Assembly (NCBI GenBank): GCA_016714125.1
Contig: JADJNX010000005.1
Span: 62,001-126,000 of the forward strand
Length of the DNA stretch: 64,000 bases
From: Ignavibacteriales bacterium
GTDB lineage: Bacteria > Bacteroidota > Ignavibacteria > Ignavibacteriales > Ignavibacteriaceae
Reading direction: 5' to 3'
The position numbers and the translations under genes were made by a program. This document shows positions 49,075 to 59,353 of this stretch, in pieces. Under the pieces are notes generated by a model. The model ran no database searches. It was given only the letters and a program-made list of their open reading frames with translations, and had not been told where the DNA came from. Within the stretch, counting starts at the first letter, position 1; each line of letters starts with the position of its first letter.

Positions 49075-49722
49075 ATGGCTGAAATATTAAACATAAAACT
49101 TAAAAACGAAAACTTTGCAATCGTCGAGTTCGATTCCGGAGTTGGTCTTGTTGTGCCCAAATTACTTGTTTATGAACTTGGGCTGCGAAAAGGCGACATC
49201 CTCAGCGAAGAAGCCCTGGACTCATTGGCAAGAGAAAACGAACTCTACAGTTGTGAACAAAAGGCGCTGGGTTATCTGGGACGAAGACTTCATTCAAAAA
49301 TGGAACTTAGAAGAAAGCTGTATCAAAAAAAGTTTACAAAACCGGTGATTGAGTCGATTATCGAAAAGTTATCAAACATAAAATATATCGATGATAGAAA
49401 ATATGCGGAATTGATGATTAATGAATCGATGAATCTTCGCCATGACGGGGTGCAAAAAACAAAAGCCCGTTTAATGGAAAAAGGTGTAGATAAAAAGATA
49501 ATTGAAGAGATGCTTGCAGAGACAAAGGATCTCGATGTGGAAATGGACAATATTAAATTAGTTGGAAATAAGAAACTTTTATCGTTGAAAAAACGATTTA
49601 CAGATAAAAGGCAGGTTGATCAAAAATTGACTGCCTATCTTGTTGGAAAAGGTTTCTCTTTTGAGATTATTAAAGAATATCTAAAATCTGCGGGAACCGA
49701 TCCCGGAGATTTTGAGGAATAA
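49075..49722 (+). CDS. recX: RecX-family regulator of RecA
   Basis: 215 residues from ATG 49075. The in-frame ATG 49060 is rejected because it lies in the terminator stem. An N-terminal beta-rich extension precedes three tandem three-helix repeats (ALGYLGRRLHSKMELRRKLYQ, NIKYIDDRKYAELMINESM, LTAYLVGKGFSFEIIKEYL), the RecX architecture. It caps RecA filaments and tunes their disassembly. Position after recA is typical. Confidence 0.9.
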   Translation: MAEILNIKLKNENFAIVEFDSGVGLVVPKLLVYELGLRKGDILSEEALDSLARENELYSCEQKALGYLGRRLHSKMELRRKLYQKKFTKPVIESIIEKLSNIKYIDDRKYAELMINESMNLRHDGVQKTKARLMEKGVDKKIIEEMLAETKDLDVEMDNIKLVGNKKLLSLKKRFTDKRQVDQKLTAYLVGKGFSFEIIKEYLKSAGTDPGDFEE

Positions 49723-49724
49723 AT

Positions 49725-50708
49725 ATGAAAACAATTGACCCAAAATTAGTCACATTTCCCGAGGTACAGAGATTACTCCAGGGTGGTGTTGCTCCGCGTC
49801 CCATTGCACTGGTCTCAACCCTTTCACCTGAAGGCATCCCAAACCTCTCTCCATTTTCGTTTTTTAATGTTTTTGGTGCCAATCCACCGATTGTTGCGTT
49901 TTCAGCCTCCAGAAAAGGACGTGATGCAACTTTTAAGGATACATATAACAATTTGATGGCAACAGGGGAGTGTGTAATTCACTCGGTTTCTTACGAGATG
50001 GTTCAACAAATAAGTCTGGCATCTTCAGAATTTGAACCCGAAGTTGATGAATTTATAAAAGCCGGTTTCACAAGGATTAAATCTGTTAAAGTAAAACCAT
50101 TTGCAGTAAAAGAATCCGCTTTCAGGATGGAGTGTAAACTTCTTAAGATGGAAAGTTTTGGTGAAGGGGGGGCGGCAGCAAACATTGCAATTTGTGAGGT
50201 AATTCTTTTCCATGTGGCAGAGGATATTTTCCATGATGGACTCATAATTCCTGATAAGATTGATCTTGTTGCAAGGATGGCAGGTGACTTTTATTCTCGA
50301 GCTTCGGGTAATGCTGTTTTTGAAGTTGAAAAACCGGTGGGGAAGAGGTGTATCGGTTTTGATAATTTACCAAAGTTTATGCTCGATTCCCACAGTTATT
50401 CAGGGAATGAACTTGGTGCATTTGCAAACTCTACCGAGGTTCCGGATGGTTCTGAGAACAAACAGGTATTGCTTGCAATTACAAGTAAAGAACTGGCGGG
50501 GTATGAAAATGATGCATCGGCCTTTAACCGTTATTTGCGAAGAGGTGAGATTGAAAAAGTGGTGAAACTGTTATTCAAAAATGATGAGATGATGAGTTTA
50601 CCAACCATTCAAAAAATCAAAAACTTTGAAAAAAGTGCCAAACTGGCTCTTAATCTTAACAGACTTGACCTGGCTTGGGCGTTGGCGCTTGAGGCAGGTA
50701 AACTTTAA
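49725..50708 (+). CDS. Flavin reductase-like FMN-binding domain protein
   Basis: 327 residues. Residues about 15-200 form a flavin reductase-like split barrel: APRPIALVSTLSPEGIPNLSPFSFFN is the typical FMN-binding start, followed by PPIVAFSASRKGRDATFKDT. The C-terminal 110 residues form a helical extension also common in Bacteroidota homologues. Likely an FMN-dependent oxidoreductase; the substrate is unknown. It starts 2 bases after recX and 14 bases ahead of the acetoacetyl-CoA synthetase gene. Confidence 0.82.
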   Translation: MKTIDPKLVTFPEVQRLLQGGVAPRPIALVSTLSPEGIPNLSPFSFFNVFGANPPIVAFSASRKGRDATFKDTYNNLMATGECVIHSVSYEMVQQISLASSEFEPEVDEFIKAGFTRIKSVKVKPFAVKESAFRMECKLLKMESFGEGGAAANIAICEVILFHVAEDIFHDGLIIPDKIDLVARMAGDFYSRASGNAVFEVEKPVGKRCIGFDNLPKFMLDSHSYSGNELGAFANSTEVPDGSENKQVLLAITSKELAGYENDASAFNRYLRRGEIEKVVKLLFKNDEMMSLPTIQKIKNFEKSAKLALNLNRLDLAWALALEAGKL

Positions 50709-50722
50709 TCAGGAGTTCCATT

Positions 50723-52329
50723 TGACAAAAAAGCCACTCTGGATACCATCACAAAAAAGAGTTTCCGAAGCAAACATCACCCGTTTCATCGATTTTGTGA
50801 ATAAAAAACATGATTCGGAAATCAAAAGTTATCAGGAACTCTACGATTATTCCGTCACGGATATCGAGAAATTCTGGGAAGACATTTTTGAGTTTGCAGA
50901 TCTAACTTTTAGCGGAACATATCAAAATGTCCTTTCTGAAAGGATAATGCCGGGTGGGAAGTGGTTTGAGGGTCTAAAACTTAACTATGCACAAAATATC
51001 TTCAAAAAACTGCAAAATGAATTTGCGATTACATCTTATCGTGAAGGTTTTGGCAGTTTCAGGATTTCCTCGGAAAAATTTAAGTCTGTCTCGTTAAAAT
51101 TGGCTTCAGCACTTAAAGCTGCCGGGGTGGGTAAAGGTGACAGGGTTGCCTCTTTCTCTTCAAACATCCCCGAAGCAGTGATGGGACTTATGGCTACATC
51201 AACGATTGGTGCTGTCTGGTCATCTTGTTCACCCGATTTTGGCACGCAGGCAGTCATTGACCGTTTTGGTCAAATAGACCCAAAGATTTTGTTTGCAGTT
51301 GAGTCTTATGATTACAACGGAAAAAGATTTAACTGTATGCCAAAAATCATCGAGATCAGCCGGGCATTTAAGTCACTTGAAAAAGTGGATTTATCCACAT
51401 TCTGCAATTTTATGGAAGCTTGTCTCAGAACAGGAAGTCTCAGTTTTTGGAACCAGTCCCAAATTTTTGTCTCTTACTGAAAAGAGAAAGATAAAACCCC
51501 TGACAATGTTTAATTTCAATAACTTAAAGGCGATCCTTTCAACCGGTTCACCCCTGTTGGAGAGTAATTTTGAGTGGGTTTATAAAAATGTAAAAAAGAT
51601 TTACAACTTTCTTCCATTTCAGGAGGAACCGATATAGTTTCATGTTTTATGCTTGGTTGTCCAGTTTTACCTGTTATTTCGGGTGAAATTCAATGTCGGG
51701 GACTCGGAATGAAAGTTGAGGTTTTTGATGAATCGGGAAAGTTACTTGAAGGTGAAAAAGGAGAACTGGTCTGCACACTTCCATTTCCTTCGATGCCCGT
51801 TGAATTTTGGAACGATGAAGGGGATGTCAAGTATAAAGATGCATATTTTTCACGATTTCCCGGTGTCTGGCGACATGGTGATTATATCAGAATAACGGAA
51901 AAGGGGGGAATCATCGTTTACGGTAGAAGTGATGCAACACTTAACCCCGGAGGAGTACGAATATTGGAACCGCTGAAATTTACAGGATAGTTGAGGAAAT
52001 CCCTGAAATTGAGGATTCGATAGTTGCCGGGAATTAATGTTAAAGATGAAATAGAAATTTTCCTTTTTGTAGTTCTAAAATCAGGTTGTGAACTTTCACC
52101 GGATTTGGTTCTCAAAATAAAAAAATCGTTAAAAGAAAAAGCTTCACCCAGGCATGTTCCACACAGAATATTCAAAATTAATGATGTACCCAGAACAATA
52201 AGTGGCAAAAAAGTTGAAATTGCCATCACAAAAATCTTCGCCGGCGAAGAACCCGATAACAGGGAAGCACTCGCAAATCCGGACTCCCTTGATGAAATCT
52301 CGACAATCAGCAAAAGTCTAAACCTTTAA
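50723..52329 (+). pseudogene. Acetoacetyl-CoA synthetase-like gene with internal deletion and several frameshifts
   Basis: Family blocks at both ends are clear: LWIPSQKRVSEANITRF, SERIMPGGKWFEGLKLNYAQN, GAVWSSCSPDFGTQAVIDRFGQ, then VSVFGTSPKFLS, SISGGTDIVSCFMLGCP, GRSDATLNPGGVR and ASPRHVPHRIF-KINDVPRT. The enzyme activates acetoacetate with ATP and CoA. Around 51388 the sequence jumps from SLEKV to W-x-YPHSAILWKLV, losing 100 or more codons including the AMP-binding P-loop (SSGTTGLPK type). Breaks also occur at 51592-51597, 51963-51966 and 52027-52032. TTG 50723 begins TKKPLWIPSQ. As read it cannot be active; misassembly is possible. Confidence 0.85.
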
Positions 52330-52355
52330 GGTGAACTCCCCCAAAATCTCTCCTG

Positions 52356-52387
52356 TTTGAAAGGCATTTTTAAAATGAGTATATTTG
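52356..52387 (+). promoter_or_regulatory. Bacteroidota-type promoter upstream of lpd
   Basis: TTTG (52356-52359), a 20-base spacer and TATATTTG (52380-52387) match the Bacteroidota primary sigma consensus TTTG-N19-21-TAnnTTTG exactly, 36 bases before ATG 52423. It should drive lpd-lipB-E1-E2-lipA. Confidence 0.75.
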
Positions 52388-52422
52388 TAATTACATTTCC
52401 ATCAAATTCCAGGAACATCTAA

Positions 52423-53823
52423 ATGTCGAAATACGATCTCGCCATTCTCGGAGGAGGACCGGGCGGTTATGTTGCTGCCATCAGAGCAGGACAGTTGGGT
52501 CTTAAAACAGTAGTAATTGATAAAGACAATCTTGGAGGCATTTGCCTTAACTGGGGTTGTATTCCCACCAAATCACTATTAAAAAATGCAGAGATTTACG
52601 ATACACTTTCAAACCACAGCGGTGATTTTGGTATTTCCTTTAAAGAGTTGAGCATCGACTTTTCGAAGGTTATTAAAAGAAGTCGCGACATTTCCGAGAA
52701 AATATCGAAGAATGTTGAAATGTTGGTAAAGAAAAACAAGGTGGACAGGATCAGAGGTTTTGTGAAACTATCGAGCAAAAACACAATTGATATTTTAGAC
52801 AATGATGGCAAAAAGACTTCAACAATTGAAGCCGATAAAATCATTATTGCAACAGGTGCCCGTCCCAGAAATGTTCCTTCAATTCCTGTGGACAGAAAAG
52901 ACATAATCACAAGTTCTGAAGCTATGAACCTTCCTGAAATGCCTTCAAGCCTTATTGTTGTTGGTGCAGGGGCAATTGGAATCGAGTTTGCGTATTTTTA
53001 TTCCGTTCTCGGAACAAAAGTAACCATTATTGAGATGTTGGACAGAATTTTACCTGTTGAAGACAGGGAAGTTTCAGAAACACTTGCCAAAAGTTTCAAA
53101 AAAAGGGGAGTTGAGATTCACACAGGAGCGGTGGTAGAATCGGCAAAACCCGGAAAAGATGGCGTTACCGTAACCATAACCAAAGATGGTAAAAAGATTG
53201 AAATGAAAGCTGATAAAGTGCTTTCTGCAATTGGAGTTACGGGAAACATTGAAGGAATTGGTTTGGAAGAACTCGGAATTGAAATCTTCAAAAACCATAT
53301 CAAAGTTGATAAAAAAGATTATTCAACCAATGTTGCCGGAGTTTATGCAATTGGTGATGTTATAGGACCACCCTGGTTGGCTCATGTTGCAAGCGCCGAG
53401 GGGCTTCATTGTATTGAGACAATCAAAGGTTTACATTCCACACCGGTTGATTATGGAAATATTCCGGGATGTACCTATTGCCAACCCCAGGTTGCCAGCA
53501 TCGGTTTAACCGAGGAGCAGGCAAAGGAAAAAGGATATAAACTTAAAATTGGTAAATTTCCTTTTATGGCATCGGGTAAAGCATTTGCAATAGGTGAACG
53601 CGACGGATTTGTTAAGTTGATTTTTGATGAAGAATATGGTGAACTTCTTGGTGCTCACATCGTTGGTTCTGAAGCCACTGAGATGATAGCCGAACTTGCA
53701 ATTGCACGGACACTTGAAGCTACTTATGAAACGATTATTAAAACAGTGCATGCACATCCCACTCTTTCAGAGTCGGTGATGGAAGCTGCTGCCATGGCGT
53801 ATGGAGAAGCAATCCATATCTAA
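52423..53823 (+). CDS. lpdA: Dihydrolipoamide dehydrogenase (E3)
   Basis: 466 residues, intact. FAD flavoenzyme that reoxidises dihydrolipoamide with NAD+. The FAD dinucleotide motif GGGPGGY is at 10-16, the redox disulfide Cys41/Cys46 in GGICLNWGCIPTK, an NAD-binding GAGAIGIEFA, and the C-terminal catalytic HAHPTLSE. It shares a promoter and operon with the lipoylation and E1/E2 genes, so it probably serves that complex, though E3 is often shared by several complexes. Confidence 0.97.
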   Translation: MSKYDLAILGGGPGGYVAAIRAGQLGLKTVVIDKDNLGGICLNWGCIPTKSLLKNAEIYDTLSNHSGDFGISFKELSIDFSKVIKRSRDISEKISKNVEMLVKKNKVDRIRGFVKLSSKNTIDILDNDGKKTSTIEADKIIIATGARPRNVPSIPVDRKDIITSSEAMNLPEMPSSLIVVGAGAIGIEFAYFYSVLGTKVTIIEMLDRILPVEDREVSETLAKSFKKRGVEIHTGAVVESAKPGKDGVTVTITKDGKKIEMKADKVLSAIGVTGNIEGIGLEELGIEIFKNHIKVDKKDYSTNVAGVYAIGDVIGPPWLAHVASAEGLHCIETIKGLHSTPVDYGNIPGCTYCQPQVASIGLTEEQAKEKGYKLKIGKFPFMASGKAFAIGERDGFVKLIFDEEYGELLGAHIVGSEATEMIAELAIARTLEATYETIIKTVHAHPTLSESVMEAAAMAYGEAIHI

Positions 53824-54493
53824 GGAATTGTTTTATTCCAATCTTGGTACCGTTTCCTATCAGGAGGCATGGGATCTGCAAAGAACCATTCATTTGATGC
53901 GAACTTCGGGTGCCATTGAGGATACACTGTTATTGCTTGAACATCCCCACACTTACACATTGGGCAAGACTGCTGACAGAACCAATCTCATCGGTTCTGA
54001 GGAGTATCTCGAGAAAAATGGAATTTCAGTTTTTGAGATTGATAGAGGTGGTGACATCACATATCATGGACCCGGTCAGATTGTTGGTTACCCGATAATA
54101 GATTTAAATAAGTGGAAGCCCGATACACATCTTTATTTGCGAAATCTTGAAGAAGTAATCATTAAAGTGCTTGCAGAATATGGGATCGAATCGGGAAGAA
54201 AACCTGAATATACAGGTGTCTGGGTTGGAGAAAGTAAAATCGCTGCAATCGGAATAAGAGTGAGCAGATGGGTGACGATGCACGGGTTTGCTTTCAATAT
54301 TAACACCGATCTTGAACTATTTAACGGAATTATCCCTTGTGGTATAAAGGACAAGGAAGTAACTTCACTTTCCCGTTTACTAAAAAGAGAAATTGACATT
54401 GACGAAGTGAAACAAAAATTAAGAGATCAATTTGTTTTACACTTCGATTACAGTACCTTGAAAGAAATTGATATTTATCAATTGGTTCATTAA
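53801..54493 (+). CDS. lipB: Octanoyl-ACP:protein octanoyltransferase
   Basis: 230 residues. Transfers octanoate from ACP to the lipoyl-domain lysine, the first step of lipoylation. RGGDITYHGPGQIVGYPI (82-99) is the family signature; catalytic Lys146 lies in GESKIAAIGI and the acyl-cysteine Cys180 in GIIPCGIKDKEV. The start overlaps lpdA by 23 bases and the stop overlaps the E1 ATG by one base (TAATG), so translation is likely coupled. Confidence 0.95.
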   Translation: MEKQSISKELFYSNLGTVSYQEAWDLQRTIHLMRTSGAIEDTLLLLEHPHTYTLGKTADRTNLIGSEEYLEKNGISVFEIDRGGDITYHGPGQIVGYPIIDLNKWKPDTHLYLRNLEEVIIKVLAEYGIESGRKPEYTGVWVGESKIAAIGIRVSRWVTMHGFAFNINTDLELFNGIIPCGIKDKEVTSLSRLLKREIDIDEVKQKLRDQFVLHFDYSTLKEIDIYQLVH

Positions 54494-56601
54494 TGATACA
54501 AAAAAGGACCGAAATGGCTAAAACCGCAATTTTAGAAAAAAATTCAAACAGCAAAAAAACAACACTCCCAAATAATGGTTCCTCGTCAATTAATATTGAT
54601 AAGGCAACTCTCGAAACCGCTTACCGTTATATGTACCTTGCTCGCCAAATAGATAACAAAGCAATGAATCTTCTCCGTCAGGGGAAATCATTTTTTCATA
54701 TCGCTGGTGCGGGGCATGAAGCAGTACAGGCGGCACTTGGCCTGTTGTTGGATTCAAAAGTTGATTGGATTTTCCCTTATTACAGGGATTTGACACTAAC
54801 CCTGATGTCGGGGATGACTGCCAAAGATTTTTTTCTTGCATGTTTTGGAAAAGCTGATGACCCGGCAACCGGTGGAAGACAACTTCCATGTCATTTTGGT
54901 GTTAAGAGACCCAATCTTGTGCCAACCCAGTCCAGTCCTACAGGAACACAATTCCTTCAGGCAGTGGGAACCGCTCTTGCTTCACAAAGACAAGGGATAA
55001 ACAATATCTCTTATGCAAGTTCAGGCGAGGGAACAACAAGTCAGGGTGAGTTTCATGAAGCTGTTAATTGGGCTTCGAGAGAAAAACTCCCGGTTCTTTT
55101 TGTAATCCAAAACAATAAATATGCAATATCTGTGCATGTTTCGCAGCAGAGTGGCGGCGAAGGTAACATGATCTCAGAAATGATGAAAGGTTATGCCAAT
55201 CTTAAAAGATTTATTGTTGACGGTACTGATTTCTTTAAATCGTATCAAACTGTAAAAGAAGCCATTGAATATATCAAATCGGGCAGTGGTCCCGCTTTGA
55301 TTGAAGCTGATACAGTAAGACTACATTCACATTCTTCATCTGATGATCATAAAAAATACCGTTCTGAAAATGAGCTTAAAGATGATCAGAAAAATGATCC
55401 AATATTCAAATTTGGACATGATGTACTTGTTGAAAACATCTTTACCGAAGATGAACTTGAAGAGATCAGAAAAGTGGTGGATGAATCGATCAACACTGCA
55501 GTTGACGAGGCTGTTGTAGCGACAAATCCCGATCCTGAAACTGCCGAAAAATTTATGTATGATGAGAGTGGCCTCAGAGAATCTCTCGATTATGATAAAG
55601 CAACTCCTGCGGGAAAACCAATAGTAATGGTGGATGCCATCAATCATGCCCTATCTGAAGAGATGGAAATAAATAAAAACATCTATGTTTTTGGTGAAGA
55701 TATTGCTGACGGAAAAGGTGGAGTTTTCACAGCTACCAAAGGACTTTCAACAAAATTTGGTGGGGACAGAGTATTTAACAGTCCACTCGCCGAGGCGAGC
55801 ATTGCCGGAGTTGCCACAGGGATGGCGCTTGCAGGACTAAAACCGGTTGTTGAGATTCAGTTTGGCGATTATATCTGGCCGGCATTTATGCAGTATAAAA
55901 ATGAAACAGCCACATTCAGATACAGATCAAATAACGAGTGGGCAACTCCATTTGTTACCAGAGTAGCGGTTGGTGGTTATATTCATGGTGGACTTTACCA
56001 CAGTCAAAATATTGAATCGATATTTGCTCATGTACCGGGATTATTCATTGCATATCCTTCAAACGCAGCCGATGCAAAAGGTTTATTAAAAACCGCTATC
56101 AGATTAAATGACCCTGTTATTTTTTGTGAACACAAGGGGCTCTACAGACAATCATTTGCGATGGCTCCTGAACCGGCTTCAGATTATCTTGTACCTTTTG
56201 GGGTTGCAAAAACTGTAAGGGAGGGAAAAGATCTTACGGTGATTTCCTGGGGTGCAACTGTTTGGGAAGCAGTTTTTGCTGCAAAACGACTTGAGGATGA
56301 AGGATTTAGTGTTGAGGTGATTGATATTAGAACAATTACACCGCTTGACAGAGATGCCATTTACAATTCCGTCAGGAAGACAGGAAAAGCAATCGTAATT
56401 CACGAAGATACCCTTACAGGTGGATTTGGTGGGGAAATCGCAGCTTTAATCTCTTCAGATTGTTTTGAACATCTTGATGGTCCCGTAAAACGATATGCTG
56501 CAAAAGATGCCCACATTCCCTACAGCCCTATACTCGAAGACAGGATATTGCCGTCAAGAGAAGGTGTTTACAAAGCAATTAAAGAATTAGCACAGTATTA
56601 A
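54493..56601 (+). CDS. Fused alpha-beta 2-oxoacid dehydrogenase E1
   Basis: 702 residues: an E1-alpha-like half (about 40-365) joined to an E1-beta-like half (about 375-700). The thiamine-diphosphate site is GEG at 178-180 through NNKYAIS at 207-213; the beta half starts PIVMVDAINHALSEEM and has VFGEDIADGKGGVF and SPLAEASIAGVATGMAL. Such fused E1 proteins are common in Bacteroidota and usually annotated pyruvate or branched-chain (2-oxoisovalerate) dehydrogenase. Sequence alone does not settle the substrate. It decarboxylates the oxoacid and transfers the acyl to lipoyl-E2 encoded 16 bases downstream. ATG 54514 is an alternative start. Confidence 0.93.
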   Translation: MIQKRTEMAKTAILEKNSNSKKTTLPNNGSSSINIDKATLETAYRYMYLARQIDNKAMNLLRQGKSFFHIAGAGHEAVQAALGLLLDSKVDWIFPYYRDLTLTLMSGMTAKDFFLACFGKADDPATGGRQLPCHFGVKRPNLVPTQSSPTGTQFLQAVGTALASQRQGINNISYASSGEGTTSQGEFHEAVNWASREKLPVLFVIQNNKYAISVHVSQQSGGEGNMISEMMKGYANLKRFIVDGTDFFKSYQTVKEAIEYIKSGSGPALIEADTVRLHSHSSSDDHKKYRSENELKDDQKNDPIFKFGHDVLVENIFTEDELEEIRKVVDESINTAVDEAVVATNPDPETAEKFMYDESGLRESLDYDKATPAGKPIVMVDAINHALSEEMEINKNIYVFGEDIADGKGGVFTATKGLSTKFGGDRVFNSPLAEASIAGVATGMALAGLKPVVEIQFGDYIWPAFMQYKNETATFRYRSNNEWATPFVTRVAVGGYIHGGLYHSQNIESIFAHVPGLFIAYPSNAADAKGLLKTAIRLNDPVIFCEHKGLYRQSFAMAPEPASDYLVPFGVAKTVREGKDLTVISWGATVWEAVFAAKRLEDEGFSVEVIDIRTITPLDRDAIYNSVRKTGKAIVIHEDTLTGGFGGEIAALISSDCFEHLDGPVKRYAAKDAHIPYSPILEDRILPSREGVYKAIKELAQY

Positions 56602-56617
56602 AATTGAGGTTTTGAAG

Positions 56618-58327
56618 ATGAAAATTGACATAGTTATGCCAAAAATGGGTGAAAGTGTTACCGAAGGAACCATCATTAAATGGTATAAAAAACCGGGTGA
56701 TACTGTAAAAAAAGATGAAATTATATTTGAGATAAGTACCGATAAAGTTGATACTGAGATTCCATGTGCCGAGGATGGTGTGCTTGTAGAAATACTCGTT
56801 AACGAGCAGGAAACTGTAGATGCAGGTGTTGTGGTCGCAAGACTTTCAACAGAAAAAGGCGATGAAGTAGCTGCCCCGGAACCTGTTAAAACACCAGCTC
56901 CACAGAGTGCACCTGTTTCCATCCCTGAACCACAGGAAGTTATGACCGTTATCGCTTCGGCATCTAATGATGAAGAGGGTGAATTGACTGACATTCCAAT
57001 GCCAAAAATGGGTGAATCGGTGATGGATGGCACAATTATTAAGTGGTATAAAAAAGTTGGTGATCCCGTTAAAAAAGATGAAACCTTTTTTGAGATCAGC
57101 ACAGATAAAGTTGACACCGAGATTCCATCTCCCGAAGATGGTTTTGTAGTTGAAATTTTGGTTCATGAACAAGAGACTGTTGATGTTGGAACCATTGTTG
57201 CCAGGATTTCCACCTCTGCCTCCGCAAAACCGGCACAAAAAAAATCAGAGGCTCCGGTTGCACAACCCGTTTCAACTCCTTCCGAACCGATCCCTTCAAT
57301 GCATGATGTTATTGCCGCAAATGCGCAGAGAAATGAACCCGTTGAAGTTGAAGAGTCGGGAAGTGACAGATTTTATTCTCCTTTGGTCATGAATATTGCC
57401 AAAAAACAGGGTGTATCATCAAGTGAGCTTGATACAATTTCGGGAACCGGTATTGGTGGCAGAGTTACAAAAAATGATATTCTGAAATTTATTGAGATAA
57501 AAGCTACTCAATCTGCCAAACCTGTTTCGGTTTCAACACCCGCACCTGCCTCTGCTCCGGTTCAAGCAAATGCAGCAGCCCAGGCTCCATCAACATCACC
57601 CATGCCTTCATTTGTTAATGGTGAAACAGAAGTTACACCGATGGATAACATCCGCAGGAAAATAATGGGTCACATGGTGATGAGTCGCGATACTTCAGTA
57701 CATGTAACTGAACTCGCCGAAGTGGATATGTCAAAGATTTATCGGTTCCTCCAAGCCAAAAAAGCAGAAATTGAAAAAACCGAAGGTGTAAAGTTGACAT
57801 ATATGCCATTTATTGCACATGCAGTAAACAGAGCATTAAGGGATTATCCCCTGGTGAACGCAAGCATTGATGGAAATAATATAGTTCAAAAGAAATTTAT
57901 CAATTTGGGAATTGCAGTCTCCATGCAACCAAATGGACTGATTGTACCAAATATTAAAAATGCTCAGAACAAAAACATTGTTGGTCTTGCAAAAGCGATC
58001 AATGACATTGCTCTCAGAGCAAGAAACAGAAAATTGACTCCTGATGATATCACAAACGGTACTTTCACAATCACCAATTATGGTGTTTTTGGAACACTAT
58101 TTGGAACTCCAATCATCAATCAGCCTGAAGTTGCGATTTTGGGTGTGGGAGCCGTTGTTAAAAGAGCTGTTGTTATTGAGGTTGATGGTCAGGATACAAT
58201 TGCGATCAAACCTATGATGTATTTAACTTTGGCTCACGACCACAGACTTGTTGACGGTATGCTTGGTGGACTGTTTTTAAAGGCAGTAAAAGAAAACCTT
58301 GAAAATTTTAATGAAAACTGGATTTAG
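56618..58327 (+). CDS. Dihydrolipoamide acyltransferase (E2) with two lipoyl domains
   Basis: 569 residues. Two near-identical lipoyl domains carry the attachment lysines Lys43 and Lys164, both in EISTDKVDTEIP, separated by Pro/Ala-rich linkers. A peripheral-subunit-binding domain (FYSPLVMNIAKKQGVSSSEL then GTGIGGRVTKNDIL) follows, then the catalytic trimer-forming core with HDHRLVDG (His542, Asp546). It forms the core of the complex with the adjacent E1 and the lpdA product. EISTDKVDTE is common in branched-chain and pyruvate types alike. The chosen ATG 56618 starts MKIDIVMPKMGES. Confidence 0.95.
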   Translation: MKIDIVMPKMGESVTEGTIIKWYKKPGDTVKKDEIIFEISTDKVDTEIPCAEDGVLVEILVNEQETVDAGVVVARLSTEKGDEVAAPEPVKTPAPQSAPVSIPEPQEVMTVIASASNDEEGELTDIPMPKMGESVMDGTIIKWYKKVGDPVKKDETFFEISTDKVDTEIPSPEDGFVVEILVHEQETVDVGTIVARISTSASAKPAQKKSEAPVAQPVSTPSEPIPSMHDVIAANAQRNEPVEVEESGSDRFYSPLVMNIAKKQGVSSSELDTISGTGIGGRVTKNDILKFIEIKATQSAKPVSVSTPAPASAPVQANAAAQAPSTSPMPSFVNGETEVTPMDNIRRKIMGHMVMSRDTSVHVTELAEVDMSKIYRFLQAKKAEIEKTEGVKLTYMPFIAHAVNRALRDYPLVNASIDGNNIVQKKFINLGIAVSMQPNGLIVPNIKNAQNKNIVGLAKAINDIALRARNRKLTPDDITNGTFTITNYGVFGTLFGTPIINQPEVAILGVGAVVKRAVVIEVDGQDTIAIKPMMYLTLAHDHRLVDGMLGGLFLKAVKENLENFNENWI

Positions 58328-59272
58328 ACTAAGAGACGATTATTTTCGATAGAAAAACAATAAATAAACATCAAAGGGATTTTGCTGATCGTGTTCAAGG
58401 TGAACGGGTTGATCTCGGCAGAAGGCCTGATTGGTTAAAAGTTAAACTTCCGACAGGTCAAAACTATGTGGAAGTTAGAAACCTGATGAGAAACAACAAA
58501 CTGAATACTGTTTGTGAAGAAGCGAGATGTCCTAATCTCGCAGAGTGTTGGAACCACAGAACGGCAACCTTTATGATTCTTGGCGACACCTGCACAAGAA
58601 GCTGTGGTTTTTGCAACATAAAAGTTGGACTTCCTACAGAACTTGATCTTGATGAACCGAGAAGAGTTGCCGAAGCCGTAAATAATTTACAACTCCGCCA
58701 TGTTGTAATCACCTCGGTTAACCGCGATGAACTTCAGGATGGGGGAGCCTCCATTTTTTCCGAGTTAAACAGATTAATCAGAGAAACCACTCCTGACTGT
58801 ACTATTGAGATACTTATTCCCGATTTTAAAGGGATGGAAGATGCATTCGAGATTATAATGCAAAATCCGCCTGATATCCTGAATCATAACCTTGAGACAG
58901 TTCCAAGGATGTATCACGCTGTAAGGCCTCAGGCAAAGTATCAAAGAAGTCTCGATTTAATCAACTGGTTTCACAATCGTGGTCTCAAAACCAAAAGTGG
59001 AATCATGGTTGGAATTGGTGAGACAAAAGAAGAAGTTGTTGACCTTATGAAAGACCTTGTTGCTCATCATTGTGATATTTTAACGATTGGTCAATACCTG
59101 CAACCCACAGGAAACCACCTGCCCGTTCACAGATTTGTTACACCTGAAGAGTTTGCATTTTACAAGACTGAAGGCTCTAAAACTTGGTTTCAGAATCGTG
59201 GAATCAGCTCCTTTGGTCAGAAGTTCTTACCATGCAGATCAGCAGGCAAGAATGGTCACAATTGAACAGTAA
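58311..59272 (+). CDS. lipA: Lipoyl synthase (two frameshifts; start uncertain)
   Basis: About 320 residues after repair. Radical-SAM enzyme that inserts two sulfurs into octanoyl-lysine. Both cluster motifs are visible: CEEARCPNLAEC for the auxiliary cluster and CTRSCGFC for the radical-SAM cluster. ITSVNRDELQDGGA, FNHNLETVPR-like NHNLETVPRMYHAVRP and LTIGQYLQPTGNHLPV are all family blocks. An indel near 59171-59176 separates it from APLVRSSYHADQQARM, the normal tail. The core frame has no standard upstream start. ATG 58311, overlapping E2, would serve if the T4 run at 58343-58346 has one extra base. With lipB it completes lipoylation of the neighbouring E2. Confidence 0.9.
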
Positions 59273-59353
59273 TGTTATTAAATAATTAACTGCTTTTTTG
59301 AGAGTTAATAATTCCTTTTATTTAAAATCACTCTTTTCAAAAATATATGTTTT

